A DNA stretch of 37,380 bases from Micromonospora craterilacus (GTDB lineage: Bacteria > Actinomycetota > Actinomycetes > Mycobacteriales > Micromonosporaceae): assembly GCF_003236315.1 (NCBI RefSeq), contig NZ_POTY01000033.1:1-37380 (forward strand). Direction: 5' to 3'. The stretch's first letter is position 1. The number at the start of each line of letters is the position of its first letter. Of this stretch, positions 7,576 through 17,862 are shown piece by piece. The position numbers were made by a program, and so were the translations under genes. The notes beneath the pieces are model-generated. The model was given only the letters and a program-made list of their open reading frames with translations, was not told the DNA's origin and did not search any database.

Positions 7576-9093
7576 ATGGCTGACTTCGTCGGCGCCGTGG
7601 ACCAGGGCACCACCAGCACCCGATTCATGATTTTCGACCACGGCGGTAACGAGGTCGGCCGCCACCAACTCGAACACCAGCAGATCCTGCCGCGGGCCGG
7701 CTGGGTGGAGCACAACCCGGTGGAGATCTGGGAGCGGACCCAGACCGTGGTGCGTACGGCGATGAACATGCACAGCCTGGCCGCGTCCGACCTGGCGGCG
7801 CTCGGCGTCACCAACCAGCGGGAGACCACCGTGGTCTGGGACCGGCGCACCGGCCGGCCGTACTACAACGCGATCGTCTGGCAGGACACCCGTACCGACC
7901 GCATCGCCTCGGCGCTGGAGCGCGACGGGCGGGGCGAGGTCATCCGGCGCAAGGCCGGCCTGCCGCCAGCGACCTACTTCTCCGGCGGCAAGATCCAGTG
8001 GATCCTGGAGAACGTCGAGGGGGTCCGTGAGGCGGCCGAACGCGGTGAAGCCGTCTTCGGCAACACCGACACCTGGCTGCTGTGGCATCTCACCGGCGGC
8101 ACCGACGGCGGGGTGCACGTCACCGACCCCACCAACGCCAGCCGCACCATGCTGATGAACCTGGAGACGCTGGACTGGGACGACGAGCTGCTGTCGTTCT
8201 TCGACATCCCCCGGGCCATGCTGCCGCGGATCATCCCGTCGTCCGACCCGCACGCCTACGGCAGCACCCTGTCGAACGGCCCGTTCGCCGGCCCGGTCCG
8301 GATCACCGGCGACCTGGGGGACCAGCAGGCCGCCACCGTCGGGCAGGTCTGCTTCGCGCCGGGCGAGGCGAAGAACACCTACGGTACGGGCAACTTCATG
8401 CTGCTCAACACCGGCCCGGACATCGTCCGGTCGAAGGCCGGGCTGCTCACCACGGTCTGCTACCAGTTCGCCGGCGCGGCACCGGTCTACGCGCTGGAAG
8501 GATCCATCGCCGTGACCGGCTCGGCGGTGCAGTGGCTACGCGACCAGCTGAAGATCATCAGCAGCGCGGCGCAGAGCGAGGACCTCGCCCGCCAGGTCCC
8601 CGACAGCGGCGGGGTCTACTTCGTGCCCGCCTTCTCCGGCCTGTTCGCCCCGTACTGGCGCTCCGACGCCCGGGGCGCCATCGTCGGCCTGTCCCGCTTC
8701 AACACCGACGCGCACATCGCCCGGGCCACCCTGGAGGCGATCTGCTACCAGAGCCGGGACGTGGCCGACGCCATGGCGCAGGACTCCGGCGTACCCCTGG
8801 AGAGCCTGAAGGTCGACGGCGGCGTCACCGTCAACGAGCTGTGCATGCAGTTGCAGGCCGACATCCTCGGCGTGCCGGTCAGCCGGCCGGTGGTCGCCGA
8901 GACCACCGCCCTCGGTGCGGCCTACGCGGCGGGGCTGGCGGTCGGCTTCTGGCAGGACACCGACGAACTGCGGGAGAACTGGAACGAGAGCCGGCGCTGG
9001 CAGCCGTCCTGGTCGCCGGAGCAGCGCGCGACCGGCTACGCCGGCTGGAAGAAGGCGGTGCAGCGCACCCTCGACTGGGTCGACGTCAGCTGA
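7576..9093 (+). CDS. glpK: Glycerol kinase
   Basis: 505 aa, the usual length, from ATG at 7576 preceded by GGGAGGAC. It transfers phosphate from ATP to glycerol to give sn-glycerol 3-phosphate in the cytoplasm. FGGY-kinase hallmarks are present: phosphate-binding DQGTTSTR at residues 9-16, the [17 protein letters not shown] block, [15 protein letters not shown], the GDLGDQQAA glycerol-site loop, KNTYGTGNF, and the C-terminal [20 protein letters not shown] signature. No glpF or glpD lies beside it, so it appears monocistronic; the 136 bp upstream should hold its promoter, but I see no clear one. Confidence 0.97.
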   Translation: MADFVGAVDQGTTSTRFMIFDHGGNEVGRHQLEHQQILPRAGWVEHNPVEIWERTQTVVRTAMNMHSLAASDLAALGVTNQRETTVVWDRRTGRPYYNAIVWQDTRTDRIASALERDGRGEVIRRKAGLPPATYFSGGKIQWILENVEGVREAAERGEAVFGNTDTWLLWHLTGGTDGGVHVTDPTNASRTMLMNLETLDWDDELLSFFDIPRAMLPRIIPSSDPHAYGSTLSNGPFAGPVRITGDLGDQQAATVGQVCFAPGEAKNTYGTGNFMLLNTGPDIVRSKAGLLTTVCYQFAGAAPVYALEGSIAVTGSAVQWLRDQLKIISSAAQSEDLARQVPDSGGVYFVPAFSGLFAPYWRSDARGAIVGLSRFNTDAHIARATLEAICYQSRDVADAMAQDSGVPLESLKVDGGVTVNELCMQLQADILGVPVSRPVVAETTALGAAYAAGLAVGFWQDTDELRENWNESRRWQPSWSPEQRATGYAGWKKAVQRTLDWVDVS

Positions 9094-9196
9094 GATACGC
9101 GCTCGGTGTCGACCTGCCGGGGGATCCGCGGAAGCGACGCGTCGACCACCGTCAAAGCGCTGGTCAGGGCTCGCGGTTCCCCGGTCGGCCCGTGAC

Positions 9197-10117
9197 ATGA
9201 TGGCGCCCATGGGGAAACAGCAGGACGTCGGCGGGCCTAACCGTCACAGTGGGTCAGGTGCCGCCGCGGACGGTGTGACGGGTGGCAACGTCGATACGCG
9301 CCTCGCCCTCGCGGAGGACCCCACGACGTCGCAGATGGCCCTCATCGACCTGGCGTCCGACGCGTCGGCCGTGGTCCGTAAGGCGGTCGCGACCCGCACC
9401 GACGCGCCCGCGCAGGCACTGCGACCACTGACCCGGGACCATGATCGTCACGTCCGCGAGGCCGTGGCCAGAAACCCCTCAACCTCGGTCGCCAATCTCC
9501 TGCGACTCGTCAAGGACGCCGACCGGTGGGTCCGCTGGGGCGTCGCCGGCAACCCGGCCTGCGACGAGTCGATTCGCCGGGTGATGGCGGAGGCCCCCGA
9601 CAAGGAGCTTCGTGGTCTCCTCGCGGAGCGGCGCGAACTGGAGCCCGAGCTGGCCGCGCGGCTGGTCGACGACGCCTCACCAGAGGTACGGGAACGACTC
9701 GCCACCCACACCCACGACCCCGACGTGATCACCGCCCTGATGGCCGATCGCACCGCACGCGTTCGCAAGGGGCTCGCCCGCAACCCGCGGACCACCACCG
9801 CCCAGCGCAGCGCACTCGCCCAGGATCCCGTAGTGGACGTCCGCGCCGCGCTGGTGCTCGCGGTCGAGCTGACCGAGGCGGATCTGCGACGCCTGGTTGA
9901 CGACCGCTCGGTGCAGGTGCGGATGGCGATGGCGACGTCGGAGGTGGTTCCGCCGCACATCCGGCAGGCGCTCGGTCGCGATCCCGACGAGATGGTTGCC
10001 GGTGCGGCCCGGGACTTCCGCCCCGGGGCGGGCCGCTCCTCGGTGGTACGGGCTCCGCGCGTCGGTCAGCGGGCCTCCGGGGCCGGTCGAGGCCGACCGG
10101 GCGGCGCCCGGCGCTGA
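9197..10117 (+). CDS. Leucine-rich-variant / HEAT-like repeat protein
   Basis: 306 aa from ATG 9197; ATG codons at 9200 and 9209 are also possible and none has a clear ribosome binding site. After a ~35-residue low-complexity start the protein is built of about nine helical repeats of ~23 residues with the pattern L..D....VR..VA.NP..... (for example DRWVRWGVAGNPAC, ARVRKGLARNPRTT, SPEVRERLATHTHDP). This is the leucine-rich-repeat variant (LRV) pattern, giving a right-handed alpha solenoid probably used for protein binding. The C-terminus is Gly/Arg-rich (RGRPGGARR). It contains no catalytic motif I recognise, and partners are unknown. Confidence 0.75.
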   Translation: MMAPMGKQQDVGGPNRHSGSGAAADGVTGGNVDTRLALAEDPTTSQMALIDLASDASAVVRKAVATRTDAPAQALRPLTRDHDRHVREAVARNPSTSVANLLRLVKDADRWVRWGVAGNPACDESIRRVMAEAPDKELRGLLAERRELEPELAARLVDDASPEVRERLATHTHDPDVITALMADRTARVRKGLARNPRTTTAQRSALAQDPVVDVRAALVLAVELTEADLRRLVDDRSVQVRMAMATSEVVPPHIRQALGRDPDEMVAGAARDFRPGAGRSSVVRAPRVGQRASGAGRGRPGGARR

Positions 10118-10149
10118 GGCCAGCGGAGCCGCCGTCATCTGCCCGTAAT

Positions 10150-11970
10150 TCAGCCCGCGCCGTGCGTCTGTAGCCAGAGTTCGAGCAGGCCGAGCTGCCA
10201 CAGCTTGTTGCTGCCGGCCGCCGCCTCGGCCCGCTCGGGTTCGGCCAGCAGCTGCGCGACGTACCCGGGCCGGAACAGCCGCCGCTCACGGGCGGCCGGC
10301 GCGTGCAGCGCCTCGACCACCAGGTGCCGCAGCGGACCGTCGACGTTGCGCAGCGCCGGCACCGGGAAGTAGCCCTTGGGCCGGTCGACCACCTCGGCCG
10401 GCAGCACGTCCCGGGCGACCCGCTTGAGCACCCCCTTGCCGCCCTCGGCGACCTTGTGTCCGGGCGGGCACGCCGCGGCCAGCGCCACCAGGTCCTGGTC
10501 GAGGAAGGGGGTACGCACCTCCAGCCCCCAGGCCATGCTCATGTTGTCCACCCGCTTGACCGGGTCGTCGGGCAGCATCAGGTGGGTGTCCAGCCGCAGC
10601 ACCGCGTCCAGCGCGGTGTCCGCCCCGGGCCCGGCCAGGTGCGCGGTGAGCAGCTCGCGGCTGGCGTCGCGGTCGACGGCGTACGCCGGGTCGACCACCC
10701 GGGTCAGCTCGGCGTGGTCGCGGTCGAAGAACGCCTCGGCGAAGGTCGCCGCCGCCCCGGCACGGGGGGTCCGGCGCAGCGGCTGGTGGTAGCCGTAGCC
10801 GGCGAAGACCTCGTCGGCGCCCTGCCCGGACTGGGCGACCTTGACGTGCCGGGCCACCTGCTCGCAGAGCAGGTGGAAGGCGACCACGTCGTGGCTGCCC
10901 ATCGGCTCGGCCATGGCCGCGACGGCGCGGCGCACCGCCGGGCCCAGGTCGTCGTCGCCCAGCCGGATCCGCTGGTGGTCGGTGCCGTACGCCCGCGCCA
11001 CCAGGTCGGAGTAGTGGAACTCGTCGCCGGCCTCGCCGTCGCGGCTGTCGAAGCCGATGCTGAACGTGCGGAGCCGCTCCTGTCCCGCCTCGGCGAGCAG
11101 CGCGACGATCAGGCTGGAGTCGAGGCCGCCGGAGAGCAGCACGCCGACCGGCACGTCGGCGACCAGCCGCCGGCGCACCGCCGCGCGCAGTGCCGCGCCG
11201 ACCGCCTCCTGCCAGTCGCCGGCCTCCCAGCCGGTGTGTGCCGGGTCGCGGCGGTAGTCGGGTCGCCAGTAGACCCGTTCGCGGCTGCCTCCGTCGGCCT
11301 CCACCACCCGGACGGTCGCGGGCGGGAGCTTGCGTACGCCGCGCAGCACGGTGCGCGGCGCGGGGACGATGGAGTGCCAGGACAGGTAGTGGTGCAGCGC
11401 CACCGGGTCGACGCCGGTGTCCACGTCACCGCCGTGCAGCAGCGCCGGCAGGGTGGACGCGAAGCGCAGCCGGCCCGGCGACTCGGCGAGGTAGAGCGGC
11501 TTGATCCCGAGACGGTCGCGGGCCAGCAGCAGTCGGCGGCGGCGGCGGTCCACGACGGCCACCGCGAACATGCCGACCAGGTGGTCGACGAAGCTCTCAC
11601 CCCATTCGGCGTACGCCACCAGGACGACCTCGGTGTCGCTGGTGGAGTGGAAGGTGTGGCCCGCGGCCCGCAGCCGTTGGCGCAGCTCCGGGTAGTTGTA
11701 CACGCAGCCGTTGAAGACCAGGGCGAGCCCGAGGTCGTCGCGCACCATCGGCTGGGCGCCGGCTGCGGAGAGGTCGATGACGGTCAGCCGTCGGTGCCCC
11801 AGGGCCACCCAGTCCTCGTGCCAGAGCCCGTCGCCGTCGGGGCCGCGCGACCGCATCGCCTCGGTCATCCGGGCCACCGCGACGCCGTCCGGCCGGGCGC
11901 CGCCGAACCGTGCCTCACCGCCGATGCCGCACCCGGCACGGCTACCCGCCGCCCCGACCAGCAAACCCAC
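10150..11970 (-). CDS. N-acetylglutaminylglutamine (NAGGN) amidotransferase-like asparagine synthase
   Basis: 606 aa. Class II glutamine amidotransferase domain (about 14-220) with RSRGPDGDG, GHRRLTVIDLS, FNGCVYNYPELR and SDTEVVL, joined to an asparagine-synthase domain with PPi-loop motif SGGLDSS and QGADEVFAGYGYH. Segments such as ARDRLGIKPLYLAESPGRL and ALHHYLSWHSIVPAPRTVLRG mark it as the NAGGN-amidotransferase (AsnO) branch, which amidates an osmoprotectant dipeptide. The catalytic Cys, normally residue 2, is residue 14 here behind MGLLVGAAGSRAG; the codon before it is GGG, one base from GTG. Either a propeptide is removed or the start has mutated. No NAGGN synthetase gene is in the window. 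It reads minus, convergent with the repeat-protein gene. Confidence 0.85.
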   Translation of the reverse strand: MGLLVGAAGSRAGCGIGGEARFGGARPDGVAVARMTEAMRSRGPDGDGLWHEDWVALGHRRLTVIDLSAAGAQPMVRDDLGLALVFNGCVYNYPELRQRLRAAGHTFHSTSDTEVVLVAYAEWGESFVDHLVGMFAVAVVDRRRRRLLLARDRLGIKPLYLAESPGRLRFASTLPALLHGGDVDTGVDPVALHHYLSWHSIVPAPRTVLRGVRKLPPATVRVVEADGGSRERVYWRPDYRRDPAHTGWEAGDWQEAVGAALRAAVRRRLVADVPVGVLLSGGLDSSLIVALLAEAGQERLRTFSIGFDSRDGEAGDEFHYSDLVARAYGTDHQRIRLGDDDLGPAVRRAVAAMAEPMGSHDVVAFHLLCEQVARHVKVAQSGQGADEVFAGYGYHQPLRRTPRAGAAATFAEAFFDRDHAELTRVVDPAYAVDRDASRELLTAHLAGPGADTALDAVLRLDTHLMLPDDPVKRVDNMSMAWGLEVRTPFLDQDLVALAAACPPGHKVAEGGKGVLKRVARDVLPAEVVDRPKGYFPVPALRNVDGPLRHLVVEALHAPAARERRLFRPGYVAQLLAEPERAEAAAGSNKLWQLGLLELWLQTHGAG

Positions 11971-11993
11971 CGGGCCCGGGCTCCGTCTCGAAA

Positions 11994-12848
11994 TTATCCC
12001 GAAACAGTCTCGTTATTGGGGTTCTGATCGAGATGGCGGTAGACGGTCGCCCGGGACACCCCGAACGAGGCGGCGATCTCGTCGGCCGAGTGGGTACCCG
12101 TCAGGTGCATCCGGCGGGCGGCCTGCACCTGCTCCGGGCTCATCGACCGAGGGCGGCCCGGCCGCCGTCGTCCGACCCGGGCGGCGCCGGCGCGTTCGCC
12201 CTCGGAGGTCGGGGTGTCGCCCGCGGTCGCGGTGCCGTTGGCGCCCTGCTCGTCCGGCCCGGCGGCGGCGTGCCCGCCGACGGCGTGCGGGGCCTCGCCC
12301 GGCGGGCCGTCCACCAGCAGGCGGCGGACTCCGTCGAGCATGTCGGCCCGCAGCACCGGCGCGGGCACGTCCATCAGGAACACCACCGGATCACTGCACA
12401 TGGCAATGGCCTGGACGGCGCGGACCCGTTCGCGGCGTCCGGCGTCCGGGCCGGCGACGATCTCGTTGGCCCGCATGGCGATCCGCACCAGCCGGTGGTA
12501 CGTGCTGCCCCGCTCGACCAGCGCGAGGTCGTGGAAGAGCATGCCCAGCGGGCCGCGGTGGGCGAGCATGGTGTCCACCCAGTCCTCCAGCAGCACCCAC
12601 CTCGCCCGTTCCGCCGGCAACGTCTCGGCCTTCGCCAGCAACGTCTCCAGGTCGCGGAGGAAGGGCTCACCCAGGTCGGTGAGCAGGTGCGCCTTGCTGG
12701 GGAAGTGGTAGAGGATCGCGGCCTTGGTCAGTTGCAACCGCTCGGCGATCTGCCGCAGCGAGGTGCGCTGGTAGCCGTGCTCGGCGAACAGGTCGAGGGC
12801 GGCGCGCAGGATCCGGCTACGGGTGCCGTCGGCCTCCTCCCAGGTCAT
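11994..12848 (-). CDS. TetR-family regulator with extra C-terminal resolvase-like HTH
   Basis: 284 aa from ATG at 12848 (MTWEEADG). Residues ~8-55 form the TetR HTH ([22 protein letters not shown], then [17 protein letters not shown]), followed by a helical ligand domain to ~190. A ~45-residue Gly/Ala/Pro linker leads to a second HTH at ~233-280: [19 protein letters not shown], then [20 protein letters not shown], which matches the DNA-binding domain of Hin-type serine recombinases but with no catalytic recombinase domain. The protein therefore has two DNA-binding modules. It diverges from the ABC exporter at 12955 and presumably controls it. The 3' end abuts the asparagine-synthase gene, also minus, so the two could be cotranscribed. 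Confidence 0.9.
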   Translation of the reverse strand: MTWEEADGTRSRILRAALDLFAEHGYQRTSLRQIAERLQLTKAAILYHFPSKAHLLTDLGEPFLRDLETLLAKAETLPAERARWVLLEDWVDTMLAHRGPLGMLFHDLALVERGSTYHRLVRIAMRANEIVAGPDAGRRERVRAVQAIAMCSDPVVFLMDVPAPVLRADMLDGVRRLLVDGPPGEAPHAVGGHAAAGPDEQGANGTATAGDTPTSEGERAGAARVGRRRPGRPRSMSPEQVQAARRMHLTGTHSADEIAASFGVSRATVYRHLDQNPNNETVSG

Positions 12849-12902
12849 GGCGCCCAGCGTAGCCGCTCCTGACCGCAGGACGGGGTTGCGGTGCCAACCC
12901 CT

Positions 12903-12930
12903 TACCATCGGTCAGTACAGTGGAGTGGTA
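12903..12930. promoter_or_regulatory. Candidate operator, TACCA...TGGTA inverted repeat
   Basis: TACCA at 12903-12907 and TGGTA at 12926-12930 flank a core with ATCGGTCAGTACAGTGG in the divergent gap between the TetR/resolvase-HTH regulator and the ABC exporter. Half-sites are short, so this is only a positional candidate for the regulator's binding site. Confidence 0.3.
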
Positions 12931-12954
12931 GGCACCGATACGGCGGGAGGCGCC

Positions 12955-13875
12955 ATGTCCGTGATCTCCATCGAGAGCCTGGTCAAGACCTTCGGCGGCG
13001 TACGCGCCCTCGACGGGCTCGACCTGAGGGTGGAGCCGGGGGAGGTGCACGGCTTCCTGGGACCCAACGGCTCCGGCAAGTCCACCACCATCCGGATCCT
13101 GCTCGGCCTGCTGCGCCGCGACTCCGGACAGGTGCGGGTCCTCGACGGCGACCCGTGGCGGGACGCGGTCGCGCTGCACCGGCGGTTGGCGTACGTGCCG
13201 GGCGACGTCAGCCTCTGGCCCAACCTCTCCGGCGGCGAGGCGATCGACCTGCTCGGCGCGCTGCGCGGCGGGCTGGACCAACGCCGCCGCGACGAGCTGC
13301 TGCAACGCTTCGACCTGGACCCGACGAAGAAGTGCCGCACCTACTCCAAGGGCAACCGGCAGAAGGTCGCCATCGTCGCCGCCCTCGCCTCCGACGTCGA
13401 GCTGTACGTCCTCGACGAACCCACCTCCGGGCTGGACCCGCTGATGGAGGCGGTGTTCCAGGAGGAGGTCCGCCAGCTCACCCAGGCCGGTGCCAGCGTG
13501 CTGCTCTCCAGCCACGTGCTGGCCGAGGTCGAGGCGCTCTGCGAGCGGGTCAGCATCATCCGCGAGGGCCGGGTGGTGGAGTCCGGCACGCTCTCCGAGC
13601 TGCGTCACCTGGCCCGCACCACGGTGACCGTCGAAACCGGACGCCCGGTGACCGGCCTGGAGGCCCTACCGGGGGTGCACGAGGTCCGGCCGGTCGACGG
13701 CCGCGTCCGGCTGGAGGTCGAGCCCGCCCACTTCGACGCCCTGCTCGGTCATTTGATCCGCTTCGAGGTCCGCGCACTGACCAGCGCACCGCCGACCCTG
13801 GAGGAGCTGTTCCTGCGCCACTACGGCGACAGCGCCAACGGCAGCCGGCCCGCCTCCGTCGGAGGCGACCGATGA
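12955..13875 (+). CDS. ABC exporter ATP-binding protein (tetronasin-type, antibiotic export)
   Basis: 306 aa from ATG at 12955 with GGGAGG ~6 bases upstream. Walker [10 protein letters not shown], Walker [14 protein letters not shown], and H-loop [12 protein letters not shown] are intact. The signature motif is YSKGNRQKV, not LSGGQ, as in a known actinomycete subgroup of antibiotic exporters that includes tetronasin-resistance TnrB-type systems. The C-terminal ~80 residues are the subgroup's extension. It overlaps the permease gene by ATGA. It probably drives efflux of a hydrophobic compound and is controlled by the divergent two-HTH regulator. Confidence 0.92.
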   Translation: MSVISIESLVKTFGGVRALDGLDLRVEPGEVHGFLGPNGSGKSTTIRILLGLLRRDSGQVRVLDGDPWRDAVALHRRLAYVPGDVSLWPNLSGGEAIDLLGALRGGLDQRRRDELLQRFDLDPTKKCRTYSKGNRQKVAIVAALASDVELYVLDEPTSGLDPLMEAVFQEEVRQLTQAGASVLLSSHVLAEVEALCERVSIIREGRVVESGTLSELRHLARTTVTVETGRPVTGLEALPGVHEVRPVDGRVRLEVEPAHFDALLGHLIRFEVRALTSAPPTLEELFLRHYGDSANGSRPASVGGDR

Positions 13876-15497
13876 GCAGCTTCACCGGCACCGGCCGGCT
13901 CGCCCGGCTCGCCGTGCGCCGGGACCGGATCCGCCTGGCCGTCTGGGTGCTCGGCACGCCCCTGATCGGCTACGCCCTCGCCGAGAGCGTCGCCGGTTTC
14001 TACCCCGACGAGCAGACCCGTCTGGGGTACGCCGAGACCGCGGTCAGCAGCGTGGTCGCCCGCGCGTTCAACGGCCCGATCGCCGGCACCGAACTCGGCG
14101 CCGTGGTGGTCACCGAGACGTACCTCACGCTCGCCCTGCTCGCCGCCCTGCTCAGCACCTTCGCGGTGGTCCGGCACACCCGGCAGAACGAGGAGACCGG
14201 GCGCGCCGAACTGCTCGGTGCCTCCGCCGTCGGCCGGTACGCGCTGCTCACCGCCGCCCTGGTGGTCGTGGTCGGCGCCAACCTGCTCGCCGCCGCGCTG
14301 CTCGCGCTCGCCTTCGTCGGCACCGGGCTGCCGGTGGCCGGTTCGCTGGCCGCCGGCGCGGCGATCGCCGGGGTGGGGGTCGCCTTCACCGGCATCGCCG
14401 CCGTCGCCGCCCAGCTCTCGGTCACCTCCCGGGGCGCGAACGCGCTCGCCGCCGCCACGGTCGGTGTCGCCTTCCTGCTGCGGGCCGCCGGCGACGTGCT
14501 CGGCGAGCGCGGCGCCGACGGGGCGCGACTAATCAGCGCCTGGCCGACCTGGCTCTCGCCGCTGGGCTGGGGCACCCAGGTGCGCGCCTTCGCCGGGGAA
14601 CGCTGGTGGGTCCTCGCGCTGCCGGTCGCGCTGCTGGTCGCCGGCCTCGCCGTGGCCTTCCTGCTGGCCGAACGCCGCGACGTCGGCGCCGGCCTGCTCG
14701 CCGCCCGCCGGGGGCCGGCCCGGGCCGCGTCCGGGCTGCTCAGCCCGGCCGGACTGACCTGGCGGCTGCACCGGGGCGCGCTGGCCGGCTGGGCGGTCGC
14801 GGTGGCGGTGCTCGGCCTCTCCTTCGGCGTGGCCGGCCACGAGGTCGACGCGATGATCTCCGAGAACCCCGCGGCGGCCGAGGTGATCGCCCAGCTCGGC
14901 GGCGGGTCGAAGCTGGTCGAGGCGTACCTGGCCGCGATGCTCGGGCTGTTCGCGCTGACCATCGGGGCGTACGTGGTGCAGGCCCTGCTGCGTACCCGGG
15001 GCGACGAGACCGACGGCGTGCTGGAGGCGCTGCTCGCCACGGCCGTCAGCCGCACCCGATGGCTCGGCACGCAGGTGCTCGGCGCCGTCCTCGGCGCGCT
15101 GGCGCTGGTGCTGCTGGGCGGCGTCACCACCGGCCTCGGGTACGGCCTGGCCGCCGGTGACCCGATCGGCTGGACCGTCGAGCTGGGTGGGGCGGCGCTG
15201 CTGCGGTTGCCGGCCCTGCTGGTGGTCGCCGGGCTGGTGACCGCCCTGTTCGGGGCGCTGCCACGCTGGTCGGTCGCGCTGAGCTGGACGGTGCTGATCG
15301 CCTTCCTGCTGCTCTGGCAGCTGGGCGCGCTGCTCGACCTGCCGCAGGCGGTGCTGAACCTGTCGCCCTACACCCACGTGCCCTCGGCACCCGCCGCCCA
15401 TCCGACCGTGCTACCCCTGGTGGGACTGACCGTGGTGGCCGCCGCCCTCGTCGCCGTCGGCCTGGCCGCCTTTCGGCATCGCGACACCCCCGGCTGA
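13872..15497 (+). CDS. Large ABC exporter permease (polyketide antibiotic exporter type)
   Basis: 541 aa from the ATG in the ATGA overlap with the ATPase. About twelve hydrophobic segments are arranged as two six-helix halves, each beginning with a basic stretch ([14 protein letters not shown] at the start and [16 protein letters not shown] near residue 295), and each having the [11 protein letters not shown] / [19 protein letters not shown] loop (here [13 protein letters not shown] and [13 protein letters not shown]). This tandem layout is typical of the permease partners of YSKGN-type ATPases. It forms the membrane channel of the exporter. No other gene follows in the operon; the next gene starts 176 bp downstream. 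Confidence 0.9.
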   Translation: MSSFTGTGRLARLAVRRDRIRLAVWVLGTPLIGYALAESVAGFYPDEQTRLGYAETAVSSVVARAFNGPIAGTELGAVVVTETYLTLALLAALLSTFAVVRHTRQNEETGRAELLGASAVGRYALLTAALVVVVGANLLAAALLALAFVGTGLPVAGSLAAGAAIAGVGVAFTGIAAVAAQLSVTSRGANALAAATVGVAFLLRAAGDVLGERGADGARLISAWPTWLSPLGWGTQVRAFAGERWWVLALPVALLVAGLAVAFLLAERRDVGAGLLAARRGPARAASGLLSPAGLTWRLHRGALAGWAVAVAVLGLSFGVAGHEVDAMISENPAAAEVIAQLGGGSKLVEAYLAAMLGLFALTIGAYVVQALLRTRGDETDGVLEALLATAVSRTRWLGTQVLGAVLGALALVLLGGVTTGLGYGLAAGDPIGWTVELGGAALLRLPALLVVAGLVTALFGALPRWSVALSWTVLIAFLLLWQLGALLDLPQAVLNLSPYTHVPSAPAAHPTVLPLVGLTVVAAALVAVGLAAFRHRDTPG

Positions 15498-15673
15498 CCG
15501 CCCTGGTCGTGGCCAGTCCGATGACTGACACGCTGCCCCCGGGCGCACGGCAGCCCCGCCGGTCCTTTTGCCGGTTGCTCTAAAGTCGGCGCAGTGGGGA
15601 CGAGGACGTTCAGGCCGCGTCCGCGAACGTGCCGACCGGCCGGCATGGCGCTGCGGTGTGACACTCTCCGGTC

Positions 15674-17848
15674 ATGACCGCCGACACGGGTGGTCCTGAC
15701 ATGCTCGATGTGCTGGTCCCGATCGAGGCGGCCATCCGCGACGGGCAGTACGACGAGGCCCTACGCCAACTCGCGGCCGTGCCGGCGGCCGTGCCGTTGC
15801 CGGCGGCACTGGCCTGGCGCCTCGGCGTACTGCTGCATCAACGAGGGCGGTTCGACGCCGCCGACTCGTGTTACCAACGCGCCGAACTCGACCTCGATGA
15901 CCAGCATCGGGCGTCGGCGGACCAGGCCCAGGTGCTCGCCGGCTGGGCCGCGACCCGCTGGGCGAAGGGTGACCAGGTGCGGACCCGGCACCTGGCGACG
16001 GAGGCGGTCCGCGTCGCCGAGCAGAGCGGGGACGACGCCGCGATGGCGGCGGCGTACCTGGCACAGGCGCTGGCGGCGTTCGGCGACGGCGACCGGGCCG
16101 GCAACGAACACGCGTACGCGCGGGCGCTGGCGGCGGCCGAACGCGCCGGTGACTTCGGCCAGCAACTCCGGATCCGGTGCAACGTCGGCTCACGGCTCGT
16201 GGAGGAGGGACGCTACCGGCCGGCCGTCGAGGAACTTGACGAGGCGGTCCGGCTCGGCGAGTTGCTCGGGCACCAGATGCTGCTCGCGTTGGCGCTGCAC
16301 AACCGGGCGGAAGCCTGGCTGGGGCTGGGTGACCTGCGCCGCGCGCGCAGCGACGCGGACGAGGCGCTGGCCCGATGGCAGCGGGCCGGATCGCCGCTGG
16401 CGGCCTTCGGGTTGACGCTGACCGCCCGGGTACACCGGGTCCGCGGCGCGACCCAGCAGGCGGTGGCCGCCTACCGGGCGGCGCTGGCGATGGGGGAGCC
16501 GGACGGCAACGCCCAGGTGTTGGTCGAGGCCTGCGCGGGGCTCGCGCGGATCAGCTACGCCGACGATCCGGTGGCGGCGGCCCGGCACGCCGAACGCGCC
16601 CTGTCGATGCCCAGCGCCGCCGGACCCACCGTCGCCGAACTGGCCGCCGGTTGGGTCGCCCTCTGTTCCGGTGATCCACAGACCGCACTCCGGTACGGCG
16701 AACGGGTCCGGTCGGAGGCCGGCCGCCGTCGGGACGCCGCCGGCCTGGCCGAGGCGATGGAACTCGTGACGCTCGCCGCCCACCGGACCAGCCCCGGGAC
16801 GAACTCCACCCGGGCCGTGCGTCGCCTGCTCGCCGACCTGGCGGAAGCAGCGACCATCTGGGCCGAACTCGGCAACGAGTTCGGCCTCGCCACCAACGCC
16901 CTGCTACAGGCGCGCCTGTCCGACGACCGGGTGGCCGAGGAAGTCGCCTACGAACGGCTGCGCCAGATCGGCGTACAGGAAGGCGGCTGGCATGTCGCCG
17001 GTCCGTTGGCGGCGATCGGGCCGACGCCCGTCCCCGAGGTGGAGGTGCAGACCCTGGGCCAGTTCACCGTCCGGCTGGCTGGGACGCCGGTGCCGGTGCG
17101 CAGTTGGCAGTCCCGCAAGGCGCGGGACCTGCTCAGCATGGTGGCCGGGCAGCTCGGGAAGCCGGTGGCCCGCGAGGCCCTGGCCACCGCGCTGTGGCCG
17201 CAGGCCCGAACCGAGGTGGCGCTGCGCCGCCTGTCGGTGCTGATCTCGACCGTTCGGGGCGTACTCGATCCGGACCGGCGACATCCGGCCGATCGCTACC
17301 TCGCCACCGACCCAGCCACCGTACGGATCGACCCCGCACACGTCGCGGTGGACGCGGTGCGTTTCTACGAAGCGGCCCGCGCGGCCATCGCGGCGGACAG
17401 CGCGAGCACGCCGAAGGCGCCGCCGAGCGGCAGCCCGGATCCGGCAGGTGCGACGGCCGCCGACGGCGACACCCGGCTGGTGAGCCGCCTGGAGGCGGTG
17501 GTGGCGATGTACACCGGCGATCTCTGCGACGACGGCGAGATCGTCGGGGACGCGGTGTGGCGACCCCGGGCCGTCCTGGCCGACCTGCATCGCGAGACGA
17601 TCCATCGGCTGGCGAGGCGGTGCCTGCGACTGGGGCGCGCCGAGGCGGCGATCGGTTGGTACCTGCGGCTGACCGCCGAGGACGGCTACGACGAGCCAGC
17701 GCATCTGGGGCTGGTCAGCGCCTTGTCGGCGGTCGGGCGGCACGGCGAGGCCAGCCGCCGCTACCAGGAGTACGCCGCGCGGATGCGCGAGATCGGCGTC
17801 GAACCTGCCACCTCCGCCCCTCCCGGGGCGGGCCCCCGTCGCGCCTGA
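15674..17848 (+). CDS. SARP-like regulator with N-terminal TPRs, OmpR-type DBD and BTAD
   Basis: 724 aa from ATG at 15674 without a strong ribosome binding site. Residues ~10-440 are tandem helical TPR-like repeats (for example ALHNRAEAWLGLGDLRRARSDADEAL in parts). Residues ~455-550 form an OmpR/SARP-type winged helix (LGQFTVRLAG, RSWQSRKARDLLSMVA, REALATALWP, LRRLSVLISTVRGVL). Residues ~560-715 are the BTAD (AVDAVRFYEAARAAI ... LVSRLEAVVAMYTGDL ... YLRLTAEDGYDEPAHLGLVSALSAVGRHGEASRRYQEY, cited in parts). The order, with TPRs first, is the reverse of classical large SARPs. It lies just upstream of two lipoprotein genes and of an 11-bp-phased direct repeat, so those genes are plausible targets. 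Confidence 0.88.
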   Translation: MTADTGGPDMLDVLVPIEAAIRDGQYDEALRQLAAVPAAVPLPAALAWRLGVLLHQRGRFDAADSCYQRAELDLDDQHRASADQAQVLAGWAATRWAKGDQVRTRHLATEAVRVAEQSGDDAAMAAAYLAQALAAFGDGDRAGNEHAYARALAAAERAGDFGQQLRIRCNVGSRLVEEGRYRPAVEELDEAVRLGELLGHQMLLALALHNRAEAWLGLGDLRRARSDADEALARWQRAGSPLAAFGLTLTARVHRVRGATQQAVAAYRAALAMGEPDGNAQVLVEACAGLARISYADDPVAAARHAERALSMPSAAGPTVAELAAGWVALCSGDPQTALRYGERVRSEAGRRRDAAGLAEAMELVTLAAHRTSPGTNSTRAVRRLLADLAEAATIWAELGNEFGLATNALLQARLSDDRVAEEVAYERLRQIGVQEGGWHVAGPLAAIGPTPVPEVEVQTLGQFTVRLAGTPVPVRSWQSRKARDLLSMVAGQLGKPVAREALATALWPQARTEVALRRLSVLISTVRGVLDPDRRHPADRYLATDPATVRIDPAHVAVDAVRFYEAARAAIAADSASTPKAPPSGSPDPAGATAADGDTRLVSRLEAVVAMYTGDLCDDGEIVGDAVWRPRAVLADLHRETIHRLARRCLRLGRAEAAIGWYLRLTAEDGYDEPAHLGLVSALSAVGRHGEASRRYQEYAARMREIGVEPATSAPPGAGPRRA

Positions 17849-17862
17849 ACAATTCCTGAACA
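17844..17862 (+). promoter_or_regulatory. 11-bp-phased CCTGAACA direct repeat, possible SARP operator
   Basis: CCTGAACA is found at 17844-17851 and 17855-17862, start-to-start 11 bp, about one helical turn. SARP proteins are known to bind short direct repeats with this phase next to a weak -10. The first copy overlaps the stop codon of the SARP-like gene and the pair lies ~140 bp before the lipoprotein operon. No good -10 follows at the classical distance, so the assignment is tentative. Confidence 0.4.
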
